Origin: CALAGJ01 sp964293305
GTDB taxonomy: Bacteria; Bacteroidota; Bacteroidia; Chitinophagales; Chitinophagaceae
NCBI GenBank assembly: GCA_964293305.1
Contig: CAXYYO010000056.1
Location: forward strand, 1 to 15,804
DNA length: 15,804 nucleotides
Direction: 5' to 3'
The notes below the pieces were generated by a model that saw only the letters and a program-made list of their open reading frames with translations, had not been told where the DNA came from and searched no databases. Below, piece after piece: positions 8,769 through 15,804 of this stretch (position 1 is its first letter; every line of letters begins with the position of its first letter). A program made the translations under genes and the position numbers.

Positions 8769-8791
8769 GTGGGCAAATTAAAACTAAAATT

Positions 8792-8819
8792 ACTTCTTTT
8801 AACAAAAGTTAAAAGAAGT
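8792..8819 (-). promoter_or_regulatory. perfect 12-bp hairpin in the leader of porV2
   Basis: ACTTCTTTTAAC (8792-8803) and GTTAAAAGAAGT (8808-8819) are exact inverted copies around a four-base loop. On the minus strand the stem-loop ends 23 bases before the porV2 ATG and is followed by a T-rich stretch broken by a few other bases. It could be an attenuator or terminator-like element, an mRNA-stabilising 5' structure, or a protein-binding palindrome. The inverted repeat is certain; the function is inferred. Confidence 0.6.
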
Positions 8820-8871
8820 CCTTTAGTTAAATTTTTGTTTGTTATACAAAAATTGCATAACACAAAATAAT

Positions 8872-8925
8872 AAACCAGATTTCACGGTTGATACTGTGAA
8901 AAATATCAACGGCAAAATCTGGTTT
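8872..8925 (-). terminator. long two-part hairpin, probable terminator of the PNGase F-like gene
   Basis: The outer stem AAACCAGATTT (8872-8882) pairs with AAATCTGGTTT (8915-8925), 11 perfect pairs. Inside a 4x4 internal loop, GTTGATA (8887-8893) pairs with TATCAAC (8904-8910) around a 10-base loop. It begins 32 bases after the stop of the upstream minus-strand gene. TTATTATTTTG follows on the minus strand, so it probably ends that transcript and insulates it from porV2. The stem is AT-rich for an intrinsic terminator. Confidence 0.55.
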
Positions 8926-8957
8926 TATTTGCGCTGCTCTGTTATTTTTAATGATGC

Positions 8958-10046
8958 TTAATCCGCAGTAAGATAACTTGAAACAATAATATTATCGCCA
9001 GGGCTTCCAAAATCAGCACTAGGCACATCAATTTTTAAAGTGTGATTTCCCGGAGCCAAATCACCAACATATACGGAGTATCTTGGTAAAACTTCACCTG
9101 GACACCAATTTCTTGGATTAAAACTGCCATTTCCTATGAATATGCCCGGATTACCCAATGGGCTATACTTTTGGTATGAAGCACAATTTTTTTCAGTAGC
9201 GATAGCTTCTGTTAGTAAACCATCTAAATAAATATCGTGTCTACGGTGTGCATATTCCTCTCCTCCAGATGCAGCACCATGACCGGAGGTTGTAATGTAA
9301 ATTCTAGCTCCTGTAAGTGCTTTGGTAGTTTGAAATGCATACTCATATTGCTTAGAGGTCATGGAAGTTTTAAAAAGAGGTTGAATATATTTGCTAGATG
9401 GCTCTGTATCCGTTTTAACAATGGATAAAGAAAAAGTAAAGCCCGCTTTATTAGCAATACGATATTCAGGATTATTATCAATTTGAACTGCCACCCATAC
9501 GTTGGATTTATTGATGTATGGAAGGAGGTCTGTGATATCGGTTACATCACTTACAAAAGTTTTTTGACTTGGATTGGTAGTATTAGAGAAAAATGGTGTT
9601 ATAAAACGCATGGCTTCAATACCACTGTTTGTTTTAATGCCTTGATCAGGGCCATCGGCTACTGGCTTTTTATCACTGAAATATACATAAGCAAGACGAT
9701 CATAAAAATCTTCTTGACCATATAAAGTCAAAACCAACTGCATTCCTTTTTTATAATTTTTTAGAATAGGGCTTATATTGATTAAACGTGCCACTGCCGG
9801 GTTACTGAGTCTTTCAATACCTGCTGGCAAAGTATCTTGCACTACGGGATAACGATAGATGCCATAAACTGGTATATTATCAAACAAGGAAATTGTATCC
9901 CCATTGGCTACCAATTCATTTACTGCTGTAGAACTGCGCTCCTGTTCTAAAGCGGATATGCTTGATATAGACTGGTCTTTGCTGCATGATACAAACCCGA
10001 TTGAAACTGATGCACTAACAAACAAAAGAAATCTTAATACTTTCAT
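8958..10046 (-). CDS. PNGase F-like peptide N-glycosidase, lipoprotein
   Basis: A homologue of peptide-N4-(N-acetyl-beta-glucosaminyl)asparagine amidase F, which cuts whole N-glycans from asparagine in glycoproteins. Compared with the Elizabethkingia enzyme from memory, FYDRLAYVYF matches WDRYANVYV, so D116 equals catalytic D60. FITP (148-151) is shared. The SGHG...GGEEYAHRRH stretch (254-270) matches SGWGH...GCAEWCFRTH, so E264 equals catalytic E206. NWCPG (313-317) matches GWCPG. The third acid (E118) seems to fall near D190 and may be replaced. C288 and C315 correspond to one known disulphide; the other two Cys pairs are absent. The N-terminus is a lipoprotein signal with lipobox FVSC (Cys21), so it is membrane-anchored rather than freely secreted. 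The length of 362 is normal for the family. It stands alone, with a terminator-like hairpin downstream and a divergent regulator operon upstream. Confidence 0.85.
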   Translation of the reverse strand: MKVLRFLLFVSASVSIGFVSCSKDQSISSISALEQERSSTAVNELVANGDTISLFDNIPVYGIYRYPVVQDTLPAGIERLSNPAVARLINISPILKNYKKGMQLVLTLYGQEDFYDRLAYVYFSDKKPVADGPDQGIKTNSGIEAMRFITPFFSNTTNPSQKTFVSDVTDITDLLPYINKSNVWVAVQIDNNPEYRIANKAGFTFSLSIVKTDTEPSSKYIQPLFKTSMTSKQYEYAFQTTKALTGARIYITTSGHGAASGGEEYAHRRHDIYLDGLLTEAIATEKNCASYQKYSPLGNPGIFIGNGSFNPRNWCPGEVLPRYSVYVGDLAPGNHTLKIDVPSADFGSPGDNIIVSSYLTAD

Positions 10047-10291
10047 GGAATAATTATTTTTATAAAATTAAGCCACTAAACTATGTCTTGAAATTTATAA
10101 CCGAAATTATTGTTTACGAATTGCATAAAATTTTCAGGTAGAATAGTATTTTCTTACATTTTTTGGTAAAAACGGTGCTTTGTATTCTAAAATTGTCAAT
10201 AAGAGCAAGAACAAAATATCTCAATTTTGCTTCGAATACATTTCATTCAAAAAATAATTGACCCGATTAAATTTCAATCCCCTAATTTGGC

Positions 10292-10307
10292 TACGAATAA
10301 AATCGTA
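10292..10307. promoter_or_regulatory. possible BlaI operator
   Basis: TACGA (10292-10296), six bases, then TCGTA (10303-10307) form a perfect dyad that ends six bases before the blaI ATG. BlaI/MecI repressors bind dyads with TAC/GTA half-sites and usually repress their own operon. A further TACGA half-site occurs at 10115-10119 in the same divergent region. This is assigned by position and pattern only. Confidence 0.4.
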
Positions 10308-10313
10308 CGAAGG

Positions 10314-10691
10314 ATGGCGGACAAAAAAATAAAACCTACTGAAGGGGAACTTGAAATACTCAGTATTCTTTGGGATAAAGAAAATGCTACAGTAAGAGAT
10401 GTGCATGAATGTATAAACTTAGTAAAAGAAAGTGGTTATACCACAACACTCAAACTGATGCAAATTATGTTTGAAAAAGGATTGGCAGGTCGTGATGAAT
10501 CAAACAGAAAGCATATCTACTTTCCATTAGTAAGCAAAGCGGGTACCCAAGAACAATTGGTGGACAAAATGGTACAAACACTTTTTAATGGCAACCGTAC
10601 TGCATTGGTCATGCAGGCTTTAGGCCAGCACCAGCCAAGTGCTGATGAAATTGATGCTATTCAACAGTTGCTGAATGAACTAAAAAAATAA
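10314..10691 (+). CDS. blaI: BlaI/MecI/CopY family transcriptional repressor
   Basis: A 125-residue winged-helix repressor. The N-terminal DNA-binding part has the family pattern (KPTEGELEILSILWD at the first helix, then ATVRDVHE, GYTTTLKLMQIMFEKGL and the wing RKHIYFPLVS). The C-terminal helices (about 75-125) are the dimerisation part, where the linked protease is thought to trigger cleavage. ATG at 10314 is chosen because it begins the conserved sequence (MADKKIKPTEGELE) and is preceded by a GAAGG stretch. An upstream TTG at 10227 would add 29 residues with no family match. The gene lies five bases before the M56 peptidase gene, the classic BlaI-BlaR1 order. Controlled genes are unknown: no beta-lactamase is nearby. 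Self-regulation through the dyad just upstream is likely. Confidence 0.9.
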   Translation: MADKKIKPTEGELEILSILWDKENATVRDVHECINLVKESGYTTTLKLMQIMFEKGLAGRDESNRKHIYFPLVSKAGTQEQLVDKMVQTLFNGNRTALVMQALGQHQPSADEIDAIQQLLNELKK

Positions 10692-10696
10692 CCATC

Positions 10697-12397
10697 ATGG
10701 ATCTCATAGCTTTACTCATTGCACTTGGAAAATCAATATTTGTAAACCTCATTGTAGGTGCATGTTGTTGGCTACTTTTCTTAGGGTTAAAACTTTTTTT
10801 AAGTAAGCGTCCGGGAATCCTTTTTTCTTTTGCATTTGCCTGTCAATCCATCCTCCTCCTTTCTTTTTTGAGTGGTATTTATTTTTTTATGCAGCAAGGC
10901 CAAAATGCAGAAGTCTTTTTTGTAAATAAAATAATAGACCCTTCACTACCGTGGAATAATTGGATTTTGGAAGCCGTTTCCATTGTTTATATCATGCTGC
11001 TGCTTTACTTTACTGGTTCATTTATTTGGTGCTATCGGTATTCAAATAGTTTGAGAAGGGTTCAGTTAAAAATGCCTGTGGAATGGCGTTTATTTGTGAA
11101 CCAACAAAAAGCATTGATTGGCATTAAAAAAAATATACAACTTTTTCTATCAAATGCTGTGGACACGCCATTAACAATGGGTTGGCTACAACCAATTATT
11201 TTAATACCAGTTTCAGTATTTACTCAGCTTACAACTGCACAATTAGAAGCAGTAATCATACATGAGTTGGCGCATATAAAACGCAAAGATTATTTAATTC
11301 AAATTGTAAGTACTGCTGTTGATGTAGTATTATGCTTTAATCCCTTTAGTAAAATGCTGCTGCGCATGATGGATGCTGAAAGAGAGAAAGCCTGCGACGA
11401 TTTGGTGATACAATTCAAATATTCGCCCCTTTGTTATGCGGAAGCTTTGCTCAGCTTTGCACGTATTCAACAAACGAACATTTTTGCAGCCGCTGCTAAA
11501 GGAAGTACAACTCCACAGTTGTTACATCGGATTCAAAGAATATTGAAACCAAACTATAGAGCTTATACATTCAGCATTACACCCTCACATATATTAAAAT
11601 TTTCTATTGCAATTTTTCTTCCCATTTATATGCTTAGCCTGCAATGGATGCCATTAAAATCTGTAAGTACTGCAGATACATTGCCGCAGGCAAATCAAAC
11701 GAAAAAAAGTTACGGAGAAATTAATTATGTGAGTATAATAAATAGGTTCAAAACTGAAATGGATAAATCAATAAATAGTCAGTTTAGTAAAACCAGCACA
11801 GTTAGTTTTACACCGCCATCATCCGAAATAAAAATACCGCCACCACCACCCATAAAAGCACCCTCAAAAATTGTTGGCATCAATACATTAATGGCCAAGA
11901 CGAAAGACCCTCTAGCCACAAAAGATGATGAAGGCATAATTGATAATACCGACAATCAGACAGCCTATCAATATACTTATGGCAGTTCGAAAAAATATGC
12001 TGATATTACAACAAAAGAAGAGGAAGATTATCAGTTATCACTGGTAGAAAGTATTAATAAAAGCCCAGATGAAGTAGCTTATATTTTGAGCCAAATGAAT
12101 ACACCCGCAAATGCTACAAACCATGCAGAAAACTATTCTGGTGAAAATGCAATGTATCAGGTTACCAATGTGGGCAATACTCAATATGCTATTAGTACAG
12201 AAATGTTTGATGCCTTAGTAGATGCTTGGAATAATAAGAAAGTACTCACCATGCCCTTAGCCAATGGTGATAAAATATTGTCCTTTATTTATGACGATAT
12301 CGCCTCTACGCCCACTAAAAGATACATAAAAGTAACTACTAGAGATAAAGCAGGCAAGGAGCATCAGTTTACGTTAGAAATCAAAATATACCAATAA
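10697..12397 (+). CDS. BlaR1-type M56 family membrane metallopeptidase with atypical sensor domain
   Basis: The signal-transducing partner of the upstream repressor. Seen: three hydrophobic segments at about 5-33, 41-63 and 89-113, a cytoplasmic M56 zinc-peptidase domain with HELAH (189-193) and the downstream EREKACDD (228-235) that supplies the third metal ligand, then a fourth membrane segment at about 298-317. In BlaR1 the domain after the last helix is a penicillin-binding sensor. Here the remaining 250 or so residues have no SxxK/KTG-type active site that I can see. They contain a proline run (PPPPP at 381-385), a polar Asn/Thr/Lys-rich stretch and a C-terminal segment of about 90 residues (WNNKKVLTMPLANGDKIL onward). 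On signal binding the protease should inactivate the repressor. The signal is probably not a beta-lactam. The gene ends 26 bases from the convergent uvrA stop. Confidence 0.85.
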   Translation: MDLIALLIALGKSIFVNLIVGACCWLLFLGLKLFLSKRPGILFSFAFACQSILLLSFLSGIYFFMQQGQNAEVFFVNKIIDPSLPWNNWILEAVSIVYIMLLLYFTGSFIWCYRYSNSLRRVQLKMPVEWRLFVNQQKALIGIKKNIQLFLSNAVDTPLTMGWLQPIILIPVSVFTQLTTAQLEAVIIHELAHIKRKDYLIQIVSTAVDVVLCFNPFSKMLLRMMDAEREKACDDLVIQFKYSPLCYAEALLSFARIQQTNIFAAAAKGSTTPQLLHRIQRILKPNYRAYTFSITPSHILKFSIAIFLPIYMLSLQWMPLKSVSTADTLPQANQTKKSYGEINYVSIINRFKTEMDKSINSQFSKTSTVSFTPPSSEIKIPPPPPIKAPSKIVGINTLMAKTKDPLATKDDEGIIDNTDNQTAYQYTYGSSKKYADITTKEEEDYQLSLVESINKSPDEVAYILSQMNTPANATNHAENYSGENAMYQVTNVGNTQYAISTEMFDALVDAWNNKKVLTMPLANGDKILSFIYDDIASTPTKRYIKVTTRDKAGKEHQFTLEIKIYQ

Positions 12398-12423
12398 TCC
12401 TCTACTTTTTAATAGTTAAATAA

Positions 12424-15300
12424 TTATGCTTTTATATTTAAGGTCATTTCTTTTCTGAGGTATGCCGCTGTATGACCAATATCTGTTTTAATCATTTCCT
12501 CTGGTGTGCCTTCAAATAGAATTTTACCACCACCACTACCACCCTCCGGACCAAGATCTATAACATGATCAGCCACTTTTATTACATCCAGATTATGCTC
12601 AATGACCAAAACGGTATTTCCCCTGTCTGCCAATTTATTCAATACATCCAACAGGTGTTGTATATCCTGAAAGTGAAGACCTGTGGTGGGTTCGTCTAAT
12701 ATATAAAAAGTTTTGCCGGTATCTTTTTTGGCCAGTTCTGTAGCCAGCTTTACACGCTGTGCCTCTCCTCCACTCAGGGTTACAGCGCTTTGACCCAATG
12801 TAATATATCCCAAACCCACATCCTGTAGTACTTTAATTTTTCGATAGATAAATGGTACTGTTTGAAAAAAAGCACATGCTTCTTCCACAGTCATATCCAG
12901 CACATCACTAATGCTTTTGCCTTTATATCTTATTTCTAAAGTTTCGCGGTTATAGCGGCGGCCATTACATTTTTCGCAGTGTACATATACATCAGGTAGA
13001 AAGTTCATTTCTATTACCCGCATACCACCACCCTCACACATATCGCATCTGCCACTTTTTACATTAAAGGAAACACGACCCGGTGCATAACCCCTGATTT
13101 TTGCTTCCGGCACCGCCGAAAATAAAGTACGTATTTCTGTAAAAAATCCACAATATGTAGCAGGATTGCTACGTGGTGTACGGCCTATTGGGCTTTGGTC
13201 TATTTCTATTACTTTATCTATATGCTCCAGCCCTGCTATACTTTTATAGGGCATTACAGGCATATTTGATTTATAGGCATGCTTTGCCAGTAGTGGGTAT
13301 AGTGTTTCATTGATCAATGTACTTTTACCACTACCGCTCACACCGGATACAACAATAAATTTCCCCAAAGGAAAATTTACTTGTACCTGTTGTAGGTTAT
13401 TGCCCGAAACACCTTTTAATGAAATCTTTTTTCCATTCCCTTTTCTTCTTTCCGCAGGTATGGCTATGGATTTTATACCTTGCAGGTACTGAGCCGTGTC
13501 TGACCCCGATGCTACCACTTCTGCAGGTATGCCCTGCGCCACAATTTCTCCTCCTGCTTTTCCTGCTTTAGGACCTATGTCGATTAGGTAGTCTGCTGCC
13601 AGCATTATGTCTTTATCATGCTCTACAACCAGTACACTATTTCCAATATTTCGCAGATTAATTAATGCATCAATCAATCGGTGATTGTCTCGCTGATGCA
13701 AGCCAATGGATGGCTCATCCAAAATATAGGTAATGCCCCTAAGCTGAGAACCTATTTGTGTAGCCAACCTTATACGCTGACTTTCGCCTCCACTCAGTGT
13801 ACGTGTGGGCCTATTAAGGGACAAATAACTTAAACCAACATTTAGCAGAAAAGAAAGCCGTTCATTTATTTCACGTAGTACTTCCCCTCCTATTTCCTTT
13901 TGTTTGGCAGATAAATTACCCGGCAGGGTATCAAACCATTCCTTTAAAAAATTGATATCCATATTACAGAGCTCCGCTATATGTTTATTGTCAATTTTAA
14001 ACCACAAACTTTCCTTTTTTAACCTTGCTCCTTCACAGGATGGGCAGGCTTTTAATTCCATATACTTTTCAGCCCAATCTCTAATACCTTCACTCATATT
14101 TGAAGCGGCAAACCAACGCTTTAGCATGGGTACTATGCCTTCATAAGGGCCTTTGTACCAGTCTGAAGCCACAGGGTTTTGCTCAAAATCTAAAATCTCT
14201 TCCTGCGTGCCGGTTTCATTGCCATAGAGCAAAAGATTGATGGCAGACTGTGGCAATTCCTTCAGTGGTTTATCAAGGCTTATTTTCTTTTGCTTGGCAA
14301 GGGTTTGCACCTGTTTGTAGATATATGCTTCTCTTTCTTCCCCCAACGGGGCAATACCCCCTTCTTTTACTGATATATTCCAGTCTGGCACAACAGCCTG
14401 CATATTGATAGCATACACTACGCCCAAACCTTTACACTGTGGGCAGGCTCCATAAGGCGAGTTAAACGAAAAACTGTTTGGTGAAGGTTCTTCATAACTG
14501 ATGCCCGTGTCTGCACACATCAATTGTTTGCTATATTGAGTGATATTCGAATCATCGTGAAGGGATATAAACATAAGGTCTTTACCCGTTTTCAAAGCCA
14601 GTTGTACCCCCTGACTCAGTCTTAGTTTAAATGCATCTGTTACGGCCAGGCGGTCTATTACAATTTCTATATCATGCATTTTATACCTATCTACTTGCAT
14701 ACGTGCAGATAGGTCTTTTATTTCTCCATCTATCCTTACTTTTAAAAACCCTTTTTTCCGTATTTCCTCAAACAACTCTCGGTAGTGCCCTTTGCGCCCC
14801 CTTACTACGGGTGCCAGTAGCGATATTTTTTGATTATAAAATCGCTCAAAAATATTTTGTACAATTTCCTCTTCACTAAATTTTACCATGGCCTTGCCGG
14901 TATTATAGCTATAGGCAGTGGCCGTACGGGCAAAGAGCAAACGCATAAAATCGTAGATTTCGGTTACGGTACCAACTGTACTTCTAGGGTTTTTATTTGT
15001 TGTTTTTTGTTCTATAGAAATTACAGGGCTAAGGCCCTTTACTTGATCCACATCGGGCCTTTCCATATCCCCCAGAAACTGACGAGCATAAGCCGAAAAA
15101 CTTTCCATATATCTACGCTGCCCTTCATTATAAATGGTATCAAAAGCCAGAGAACTTTTACCACTACCACTTACTCCGGTAAATACAACGAGTTTATTTT
15201 TAGGAATAGAAATATCAATATTTTTTAGGTTATGCTCCCTTGCTCCATGCACAGTTATATATTCCTGTGCCTTCAAATCTTCTTTTTTTGACGATGGCAT
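12424..15300 (-). CDS. uvrA: excinuclease ABC subunit A (UvrA)
   Basis: The damage-recognition ATPase of nucleotide excision repair. It acts in the cytoplasm with UvrB, loading UvrB onto lesions before UvrC cuts. Two ABC modules are complete: Walker A GVSGSGKS at 42-49 and 653-660, an LSGGE signature in each half (LSGGESQRIRLA and LSGGEAQRVKLA), and ILDEP Walker B in each. Zinc-site cysteines are visible at 419/422 (CPSC) and at 752, 755, 775 and 778 (CDMC...CEKC). At the first zinc site the pattern is Cys262-x2-Thr265 ... Cys286-x2-Cys289, so one usual cysteine is replaced; I believe such loss is seen in other Bacteroidota UvrA proteins. The length of 958 is close to the 940 of E. coli. The ATG at 15300 is preceded by AT-rich sequence without a clear Shine-Dalgarno site. 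No SOS box was recognised. Confidence 0.98.
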   Translation of the reverse strand: MPSSKKEDLKAQEYITVHGAREHNLKNIDISIPKNKLVVFTGVSGSGKSSLAFDTIYNEGQRRYMESFSAYARQFLGDMERPDVDQVKGLSPVISIEQKTTNKNPRSTVGTVTEIYDFMRLLFARTATAYSYNTGKAMVKFSEEEIVQNIFERFYNQKISLLAPVVRGRKGHYRELFEEIRKKGFLKVRIDGEIKDLSARMQVDRYKMHDIEIVIDRLAVTDAFKLRLSQGVQLALKTGKDLMFISLHDDSNITQYSKQLMCADTGISYEEPSPNSFSFNSPYGACPQCKGLGVVYAINMQAVVPDWNISVKEGGIAPLGEEREAYIYKQVQTLAKQKKISLDKPLKELPQSAINLLLYGNETGTQEEILDFEQNPVASDWYKGPYEGIVPMLKRWFAASNMSEGIRDWAEKYMELKACPSCEGARLKKESLWFKIDNKHIAELCNMDINFLKEWFDTLPGNLSAKQKEIGGEVLREINERLSFLLNVGLSYLSLNRPTRTLSGGESQRIRLATQIGSQLRGITYILDEPSIGLHQRDNHRLIDALINLRNIGNSVLVVEHDKDIMLAADYLIDIGPKAGKAGGEIVAQGIPAEVVASGSDTAQYLQGIKSIAIPAERRKGNGKKISLKGVSGNNLQQVQVNFPLGKFIVVSGVSGSGKSTLINETLYPLLAKHAYKSNMPVMPYKSIAGLEHIDKVIEIDQSPIGRTPRSNPATYCGFFTEIRTLFSAVPEAKIRGYAPGRVSFNVKSGRCDMCEGGGMRVIEMNFLPDVYVHCEKCNGRRYNRETLEIRYKGKSISDVLDMTVEEACAFFQTVPFIYRKIKVLQDVGLGYITLGQSAVTLSGGEAQRVKLATELAKKDTGKTFYILDEPTTGLHFQDIQHLLDVLNKLADRGNTVLVIEHNLDVIKVADHVIDLGPEGGSGGGKILFEGTPEEMIKTDIGHTAAYLRKEMTLNIKA

Positions 15301-15407
15301 TTGGCAACATTAGGCATTAATTTTAGGATGATAAGGTAAAAATATTTGTTGAAGTAGGTCAGCTAGTTTTAGCTTGATATGTAATTTAATTTTATCACTA
15401 CCCGTCA

Positions 15408-15804
15408 ATGTTTTTTGCTATGAAGAATGGGAAAGGAATAGTAGCACTGATCTTTATTTACAATTATAAACGCTCTATCAACAATATTCAAATAAATCAA
15501 CAATCTATGATACATAAAACAACAAGGAGCTTAATTTTTTATGTACAGAGCAGTAATGGAAATTGCCCTATGGGCAATGATGATGCACGCTGCTTCATTA
15601 CACAAAAACAAGGCAATCTCAAATCATTGATTCAAAAAAATATAGTTCAGACAATTAGCCCTTCGGGCAATGATGATGCAGACTCCTTTATTGCAAGTGA
15701 AATGAAGCAATCTCAAATTATGCAAATCATTAAATTAAATGAATTTTCTATTTTTCTTGCCACGCTTAAAAATACCGCAGCCGATAGCCTTACCACACAA
15801 AGGG
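15408..15804 (+). CDS. open frame running off the window, partial hypothetical protein
   Basis: A frame with no stop runs from ATG 15408 (MFFAMKNGKG) to the window end, 132 codons, with in-frame ATGs also at 15420, 15507, 15702 and 15720. That is long for chance in DNA this AT-rich. The middle part contains the two repeat copies described separately, spaced 93 bases so that both are read in the same frame, giving GNDDARCFITQKQ and GNDDADSFIASEM. The last part, from ATG 15720 (MQIIKLNEFSIFLATLKNTA), looks more like an ordinary protein start. No family was recognised. The true gene may begin at 15702 or 15720, with the upstream openness incidental. It is divergent from uvrA. Confidence 0.3.
   Translation, partial: MFFAMKNGKGIVALIFIYNYKRSINNIQINQQSMIHKTTRSLIFYVQSSNGNCPMGNDDARCFITQKQGNLKSLIQKNIVQTISPSGNDDADSFIASEMKQSQIMQIIKLNEFSIFLATLKNTAADSLTTQR
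15562..15719. repeat. two imperfect direct copies of a hairpin-bearing repeat
   Basis: Copy 1 begins with a perfect hairpin, ATTGCCC (15562-15568), TAT, GGGCAAT (15572-15578). Copy 2 begins with GCCC (15658-15661), TTC, GGGC (15665-15668). Both continue AATGATGATGCA and later share GCAATCTCAAAT (15613-15624 and 15707-15718). The first 23 bases agree at 21 positions, and the copies start 93 bases apart. The pattern of a short GCCC/GGGC hairpin plus a conserved tail suggests an interspersed non-coding repeat of the genome, although both copies fall inside an open frame. Confidence 0.65.

Noticed and set aside
10227..10313. N-terminal extension of the BlaI gene from a TTG codon
   Set aside because: The 29 added residues match nothing in the family and would place the operator-like dyad inside the coding sequence; ATG 10314 begins the conserved part.
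14830..15228. 132-codon plus-strand open frame
   Set aside because: It lies wholly antisense to the conserved N-terminal part of uvrA and has no recognisable domain.
15361..15374. AGCTA-N4-TAGCT dyad upstream of uvrA as an SOS box
   Set aside because: The arms are only five bases and I know no matching LexA site for this group; chance is likely.

Overview
The window reads as chromosomal DNA of a Bacteroidota bacterium, most likely a member of the Chitinophagaceae or a close relative. The evidence is: AT-rich sequence, no clear Shine-Dalgarno sites ahead of most genes, type IX secretion (T9SS) proteins of the PorU and PorV families, Bacteroidota-style lipoprotein signals, a BlaI/M56 pair, and a CRISPR repeat 47 bases long that resembles the type II-C repeats of Bacteroides and relatives. 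The placement below phylum level is inference.

Layout from left to right. Bases 1-355 are the end of a CRISPR array: five repeats and four 30-base spacers, with a degenerate last repeat. No cas gene or tracrRNA could be recognised, so these must lie to the left or elsewhere. Bases 470-8768 hold five genes on the minus strand. Read in the direction of transcription they are porV2, porU2 (sharing an ATGA overlap), an RDD-family membrane protein, a secreted Dabb-domain protein and, after a longer gap, a PhoD-like metallophosphatase lipoprotein. The first four are tightly packed and look like one operon for a second, PorU/PorV-like outer-membrane sortase module. A 189-base gap upstream of porV2 contains two strong hairpins. 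Next, also on the minus strand, comes a lipoprotein related to PNGase F that keeps two of the known catalytic acids. A divergent region of 267 bases separates it from a plus-strand blaI/M56-peptidase operon, whose receptor has no beta-lactam-binding domain. This operon converges on uvrA (minus strand). The right end, 15301-15804, contains an imperfect two-copy repeat with GCCC/GGGC hairpins inside an open frame that runs off the window.

How the genes may work together: PorV2 and PorU2 are expected to act at the outer membrane on proteins delivered by T9SS. The PhoD-like and PNGase F-like lipoproteins are envelope or surface hydrolases acting on phosphoesters and N-glycans. The blaI/M56 pair is a sensor-repressor circuit of unknown signal, and uvrA is housekeeping nucleotide excision repair. 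The features most worth a second look are the porV2-porU2-RDD-Dabb cluster with its leader hairpin, the PNGase F homologue, the orphan BlaI/M56 circuit and the repeated open frame at the right edge.
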